Positions 6,090 to 8,656 of a stretch of DNA of 8,656 nucleotides are shown piece after piece (positions within the stretch are counted from its first letter, which is position 1; each line of letters begins with the position of its first letter). The notes beneath the pieces were generated by a model. It ran no database searches. It worked only from the letters and a program-made list of their open reading frames with translations, and was not told where the DNA came from. Both the position numbers and the translations under genes were made by a program. The stretch comes from Acidimicrobiales bacterium (GTDB taxonomy: Bacteria; Actinomycetota; Acidimicrobiia; Acidimicrobiales; Iamiaceae): assembly GCA_020439605.1 (NCBI GenBank), contig JAGQSI010000070.1, positions 1 to 8,656 of the forward strand, given 5' to 3'.

Positions 6090-6911
6090 ATGGCCATTCG
6101 AGAACTCTCAACCGGGGTGAATCTGTCAACCGTTGAAGCCGGCGTTGGTGGAAAGCCGCTCATGTTGGTGCACGGCTTCACCGGTGCAAAAGAAGACTTC
6201 GGGGACTGGACCGAGCCATTGGCGGACGCTGGCTGGTGGGTTGTCGCGCCAGATCTGAGAGGCCATGGCACTTCCGACAAGCCAACCGATGAGGCGGCCT
6301 ACTCATTGAGCTTGTTTGCCGACGACATAGTCGCATTGGCCCATGAACTTGGGTGGGCAAGCTATTCACTTCTCGGCCACTCAATGGGTGGAATGGTTGC
6401 GCAGAATCTGGTGCTGCGCGCTAGTGAGCCCGTTGAGCGTCTGGTGCTCATGGATACCCACCATGGCCCAGTGGAAGGAATGGATCGCGAGACTGTCGAG
6501 ATCGCGGTGGACGTGCTTCGCACACACGGGCTAGCAGCGTTACTGGAACTGATTGCGACGCTTCCACCCCGTGAGTTGACCCCGGCCGAGCAGCGAATTC
6601 GCTCCAGTCGTGAGGGCTACCAGGAATTTGCTGACTCGAAGGTCAAGCAATGCTCGGCGGCCATGTATGCAGCCATGGGAATGGAGTTGGTGTTTCGCCA
6701 CGACCGCCTCGAGGAACTGAGGCACCTCGCCGTGCCTACCAGGGTCTTGGTAGGTGCTGAGGACTTCGCCTTCTTGGACGCGGCACACCGAATGGCAGAG
6801 ACCATACCGAACGCGGATCTAGTCGTGGTGCAGGGCGCAGCGCACAGCCCTCAATTTGAAGCTCCTCAGACCTGGTGGGATGCAGTCACAGGGTTCTTGG
6901 GTGCCAACTAG
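6090..6911 (+). CDS. Alpha/beta-fold hydrolase
   Basis: This 273-aa single-domain alpha/beta hydrolase probably cleaves an ester, thioester or similar bond; the substrate cannot be told from sequence. It has the oxyanion-hole HG of LVHGFTG (H28-G29), the DLRGHGTSDKP loop (55-65), the nucleophile elbow GHSMGG with S98, the acid in VGAEDF (D225) and the catalytic histidine in GAAHSPQFE (H252). A complete Ser-Asp-His triad at normal spacing indicates an active enzyme. A helical cap covers roughly residues 125-205. No signal peptide is seen, so it is probably cytoplasmic. The start at 6090 has an AAGGA site and gives the usual family length. It runs divergently from the YbhN-family gene and converges on the thioesterase gene, with 18 bases between stops and no obvious terminator. 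Confidence 0.93.
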   Translation: MAIRELSTGVNLSTVEAGVGGKPLMLVHGFTGAKEDFGDWTEPLADAGWWVVAPDLRGHGTSDKPTDEAAYSLSLFADDIVALAHELGWASYSLLGHSMGGMVAQNLVLRASEPVERLVLMDTHHGPVEGMDRETVEIAVDVLRTHGLAALLELIATLPPRELTPAEQRIRSSREGYQEFADSKVKQCSAAMYAAMGMELVFRHDRLEELRHLAVPTRVLVGAEDFAFLDAAHRMAETIPNADLVVVQGAAHSPQFEAPQTWWDAVTGFLGAN

Positions 6912-6929
6912 TTCAGCTTGTTGTGCGAG

Positions 6930-7307
6930 TCAGTTGCACTTTTCCATGAAGCGGTCCCGCTCCACGATCACCCGGGTGATCTTGCCGGCGGCTACCAGGC
7001 CGCGCGTGTCGCTCACCGAAACCGAGAACGTCAGGCGACGTCCTTCGACCTTCTCGAGCTTGGCGCTGGCGCTAACAGTGGTGCCGACCGCTGTTGGGGC
7101 TAGATGGTCTAGCTGTACCCGCATCCCTACTGTGGTTTCGCCTTCGGAGAGGTTCCCGGCGACGGCAACGACCGCCGCCTCCTCCACGAGTGCGATGAGT
7201 CTGGGGGTGGCGAGTACTGGGACGTCACCGCTGCGCATAGTCTCAGCGGTGTCATCTGTACCGACCGTTAGGTCAATCTTCGCGGTCAAACCGAGATGCA
7301 CAGGCAC
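6930..7307 (-). CDS. Hot-dog-fold thioesterase, fluoroacetyl-CoA-thioesterase (FlK)-like
   Basis: This 125-aa single hot-dog domain is predicted to hydrolyse an acyl-CoA or similar thioester. The segment ATPRLIALVEEAA (33-45) followed by the HLAPTAVGTTVSASAKLEKV region (from H68) and VEGRRLTF is typical of FlK-like thioesterases. T34, E42 and H68 fall at the same relative spacing (8 and 26 residues) as Thr42, Glu50 and His76 of Streptomyces cattleya FlK, so the catalytic set appears complete. That does not imply fluoroacetate as substrate; most relatives are housekeeping proteins of unknown specificity. The frame starts at a GTG (7307). No Shine-Dalgarno sequence precedes it, but a TANNNT element lies 6 bases upstream, so the mRNA may be leaderless. 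It is divergent from tldD and converges on the hydrolase gene. Confidence 0.88.
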   Translation of the reverse strand: MPVHLGLTAKIDLTVGTDDTAETMRSGDVPVLATPRLIALVEEAAVVAVAGNLSEGETTVGMRVQLDHLAPTAVGTTVSASAKLEKVEGRRLTFSVSVSDTRGLVAAGKITRVIVERDRFMEKCN

Positions 7308-7313
7308 ATCGGT

Positions 7314-7344
7314 ACGATAAGCCGATTACAGATGGTTGGCACAA
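7314..7344 (-). promoter_or_regulatory. Candidate promoter of a leaderless thioesterase transcript
   Basis: On the minus strand TATCGT (7314-7319) ends 6 bases before the GTG start at 7307, so transcription would begin at the start codon itself. A weak -35-like TTGTGC (7339-7344) stands 19 bases further up, a long spacer. The absence of a ribosome site supports the leaderless reading. The evidence is positional only. Confidence 0.33.
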
Positions 7345-7370
7345 CCGCTAGCTGTTATTCCCACAAGATC

Positions 7371-7375
7371 GAAGG
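7371..7375 (+). promoter_or_regulatory. Ribosome binding site of tldD
   Basis: GAAGG lies 6 bases before the GTG at 7382 and supports that codon as the tldD start. The 74-base gap between the thioesterase and tldD starts must hold promoters for both; no convincing plus-strand -35/-10 pair is visible. Confidence 0.5.
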
Positions 7376-7381
7376 TTTGTA

Positions 7382-8656
7382 GTGATCGACCAAGACGTCG
7401 TATCGAGAGTTCTGGACTCTGCCCTGGCCACGGGCGGGGAGTTCGCCGAGGTGTTCGTCGAGGACAAGCGTTCCTCCTCGGGTCACCTGGATGACGCGAA
7501 GATCGAAGAACTTGGATCTGGTCGAGATCGAGGAGCAGGCATCCGAGTGGTGGCCGGCGAAACCACTGGTTTCGCTCATACCGCGGACCTGTCAGAACAG
7601 GGATTGCTGGCTGCTGCCAAGGCTGCTGCTGCCGCGGCTAGAGGCGGTGGTGGAGGGGTAAAGACCGTGGCGCTCGTTGAGCAGCCGGTCACTTCTCAAG
7701 GCGTGCTGAGCCGGCCTGAGGAGATCGCCAAGGCCACCAAGGTGGAGCTGCTGCGCCGAGCCGATGAGGCTGCACGCAGTGCTGGTGGAGCCATCAAGCA
7801 GGTTTCGGCATCCTATGGAGATTCACGCCGGCGAATACTTGTCGCCAACTCCGATGGTCTGATCGCATCTGACGATCAGACCCGGACATTGTTCGTGGTT
7901 GGGGTCGTGGCCTCGGGAGATACCGGGATGCAGACCGGGCGTCGCTCTGTTGGCCACACCATGGGCTTTGAGCTCTTTGATCGATATCAGGTGGAGGATC
8001 TGGCCAAAGAGGCCGCCACCCAGGCGTTGACCAAGCTCTCGGCGCGTCCTGCTCCCTCTGGCCAACTGCCAGTAGTGATCGGCAAGGGAGGTGGTGGTGT
8101 GTTGTTCCACGAGGCGTGTGGCCACGGGCTCGAGGCCGACCACATCCAGAAGAACGTTTCGGTGTTTGCCAATCGAGTGGGTCAACTTGTTGCGTCGCCG
8201 CTCGTCACGATCATCGATGACGGCACAATGGGCAATGAGTGGGGCACGTTTGCGATCGACGATGAGGGCACTCCGGCTCAGAGAAATGTTCTGATCGAAA
8301 ATGGTGTGCTGACCGATTACATGTGGGATCAGCTGCGGGCCCGTAAGGAAGGTAGCCGCCTGTCGGGCAACGGTCGACGTCAGAGTTACAAGTGCCTGCC
8401 GATGGTGCGTATGACCAATACGATCCTCACCAACGGTGAGACAAACCCGGATGACATCGTGGCCGATACCCCCAACGGGGTCTATGTAGCCCATCTCGGG
8501 GGAGGCCAGGTCAATACCGCAACAGGCGACTTCGTATTCGGTATGACCGAGGCTTACCTCATCGAAGATGGTCGCATCACTGAGCCGCTTCGAGAGGGAA
8601 ACCTCATCGGTAACGGTCCCAAGGTGCTCGAGTTGATAGACGCTGTCGGTAATGAC
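7382..8656 (+). CDS. tldD: TldD metalloprotease subunit, 3' end outside window
   Basis: TldD is the zinc-protease subunit of the TldD-TldE (PmbA) heterodimer, which degrades or trims unfolded peptides, including some modified-peptide precursors. The frame runs from GTG 7382 to the last base (425 residues) without a stop. The metal-binding HEACGH motif is at residues 243-248, inside a characteristic block with GLEAD after it. It is followed by VASPLVTIIDDGTMGN, IDDEGTPAQRNVLIENG, SGNGRRQSY, RMTNT, GGGQVNTATGDFVF and NLIGNGPKVLELID, all matching TldD order. It stops at VGND; in E. coli TldD about 35 residues follow, including the Cys zinc ligand in GVCGKEGQ, so that ligand is unseen rather than missing. 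HEACGH identifies the catalytic subunit, not PmbA/TldE. A Gly/Ala-rich stretch (77-92) lies in the N-terminal domain. A pmbA/tldE partner gene is expected nearby, probably downstream. Confidence 0.96.
   Translation, partial: MIDQDVVSRVLDSALATGGEFAEVFVEDKRSSSGHLDDAKIEELGSGRDRGAGIRVVAGETTGFAHTADLSEQGLLAAAKAAAAAARGGGGGVKTVALVEQPVTSQGVLSRPEEIAKATKVELLRRADEAARSAGGAIKQVSASYGDSRRRILVANSDGLIASDDQTRTLFVVGVVASGDTGMQTGRRSVGHTMGFELFDRYQVEDLAKEAATQALTKLSARPAPSGQLPVVIGKGGGGVLFHEACGHGLEADHIQKNVSVFANRVGQLVASPLVTIIDDGTMGNEWGTFAIDDEGTPAQRNVLIENGVLTDYMWDQLRARKEGSRLSGNGRRQSYKCLPMVRMTNTILTNGETNPDDIVADTPNGVYVAHLGGGQVNTATGDFVFGMTEAYLIEDGRITEPLREGNLIGNGPKVLELIDAVGND

Noticed and set aside
7334..7346. Small inverted repeat GGTTG-GCA-CAACC between thioesterase and tldD
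   Set aside because: Five-base arms are too short to separate from chance, and it does not align with a clear promoter.
7823..8494. 223-codon open frame on the minus strand opposite tldD
   Set aside because: It is fully antisense to conserved TldD motifs, including HEACGH, and its translation has no family resemblance.
1..8656. tRNA/rRNA genes, CRISPR array, insertion sequence, defence or toxin-antitoxin system
   Set aside because: Every gap between genes is under 100 bases. No cloverleaf-like sequence, direct repeat array, transposase motif or defence-family motif was found on either strand.

Overview
The window is a gene-dense, moderately GC-rich piece of a bacterial chromosome that looks actinobacterial. 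The strongest pointer is Dxs: its TPP and active-site segments (HDFVENSHAS, NDNGRSYAPTVG, ITAAMPGSTG) read much more like mycobacterial Dxs than the proteobacterial enzyme. GTG and TTG starts, weak or absent Shine-Dalgarno sequences at several genes, and a stand-alone class III cyclase fit the same group. An Acidimicrobiia-like lineage is possible but not shown. No mobile element, tRNA, rRNA, CRISPR array or phage gene is visible, and no gene-free stretch exceeds 100 bases.

Layout: (1) 1-246 (+), the 3' end of an NfuA-type Fe-S carrier. (2) 261-310, a long hairpin between convergent genes. (3) 326-2233 (-), dxs, the entry enzyme of the MEP isoprenoid pathway. (4) 2234-2328, a short divergent promoter region with a perfect odd palindrome. 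(5) 2329-4197 (+), a class III adenylate cyclase followed 3 bases later by a DUF2332 protein. (6) 4126-6014 (-), a YbhN/LPG-synthase-TM-type membrane protein and a PAP2_3-type lipid phosphatase or phosphotransferase joined by an ATGA overlap. The PAP2 gene's 3' end overlaps the DUF2332 gene tail to tail by 72 bases. (7) 6090-6911 (+), an alpha/beta hydrolase. (8) 6930-7307 (-), a hot-dog thioesterase with fluoroacetyl-CoA-thioesterase-like catalytic spacing. (9) 7382-8656 (+), tldD, running off the window just before its C-terminal zinc-ligand region.

The genes do not form one pathway. They are mostly housekeeping or conserved hypothetical genes in short units with frequent strand switches. 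Two functional groupings stand out. The cyclase-DUF2332 pair is probably co-transcribed, giving an uncharacterised protein a possible signalling context. The YbhN-PAP2 pair is translationally coupled and suggests handling of a phospholipid or polyprenyl-phosphate at the membrane. TldD normally works with a second subunit (PmbA/TldE), so a partner gene is expected nearby, perhaps just downstream.

The most useful new observations are modest: a possible leaderless-start pattern at three genes, an operator-like palindrome in the presumed dxs promoter spacer, the 72-base convergent coding overlap, and the FlK-like triad in the small thioesterase. I see no clear evidence of an undescribed multi-gene system.
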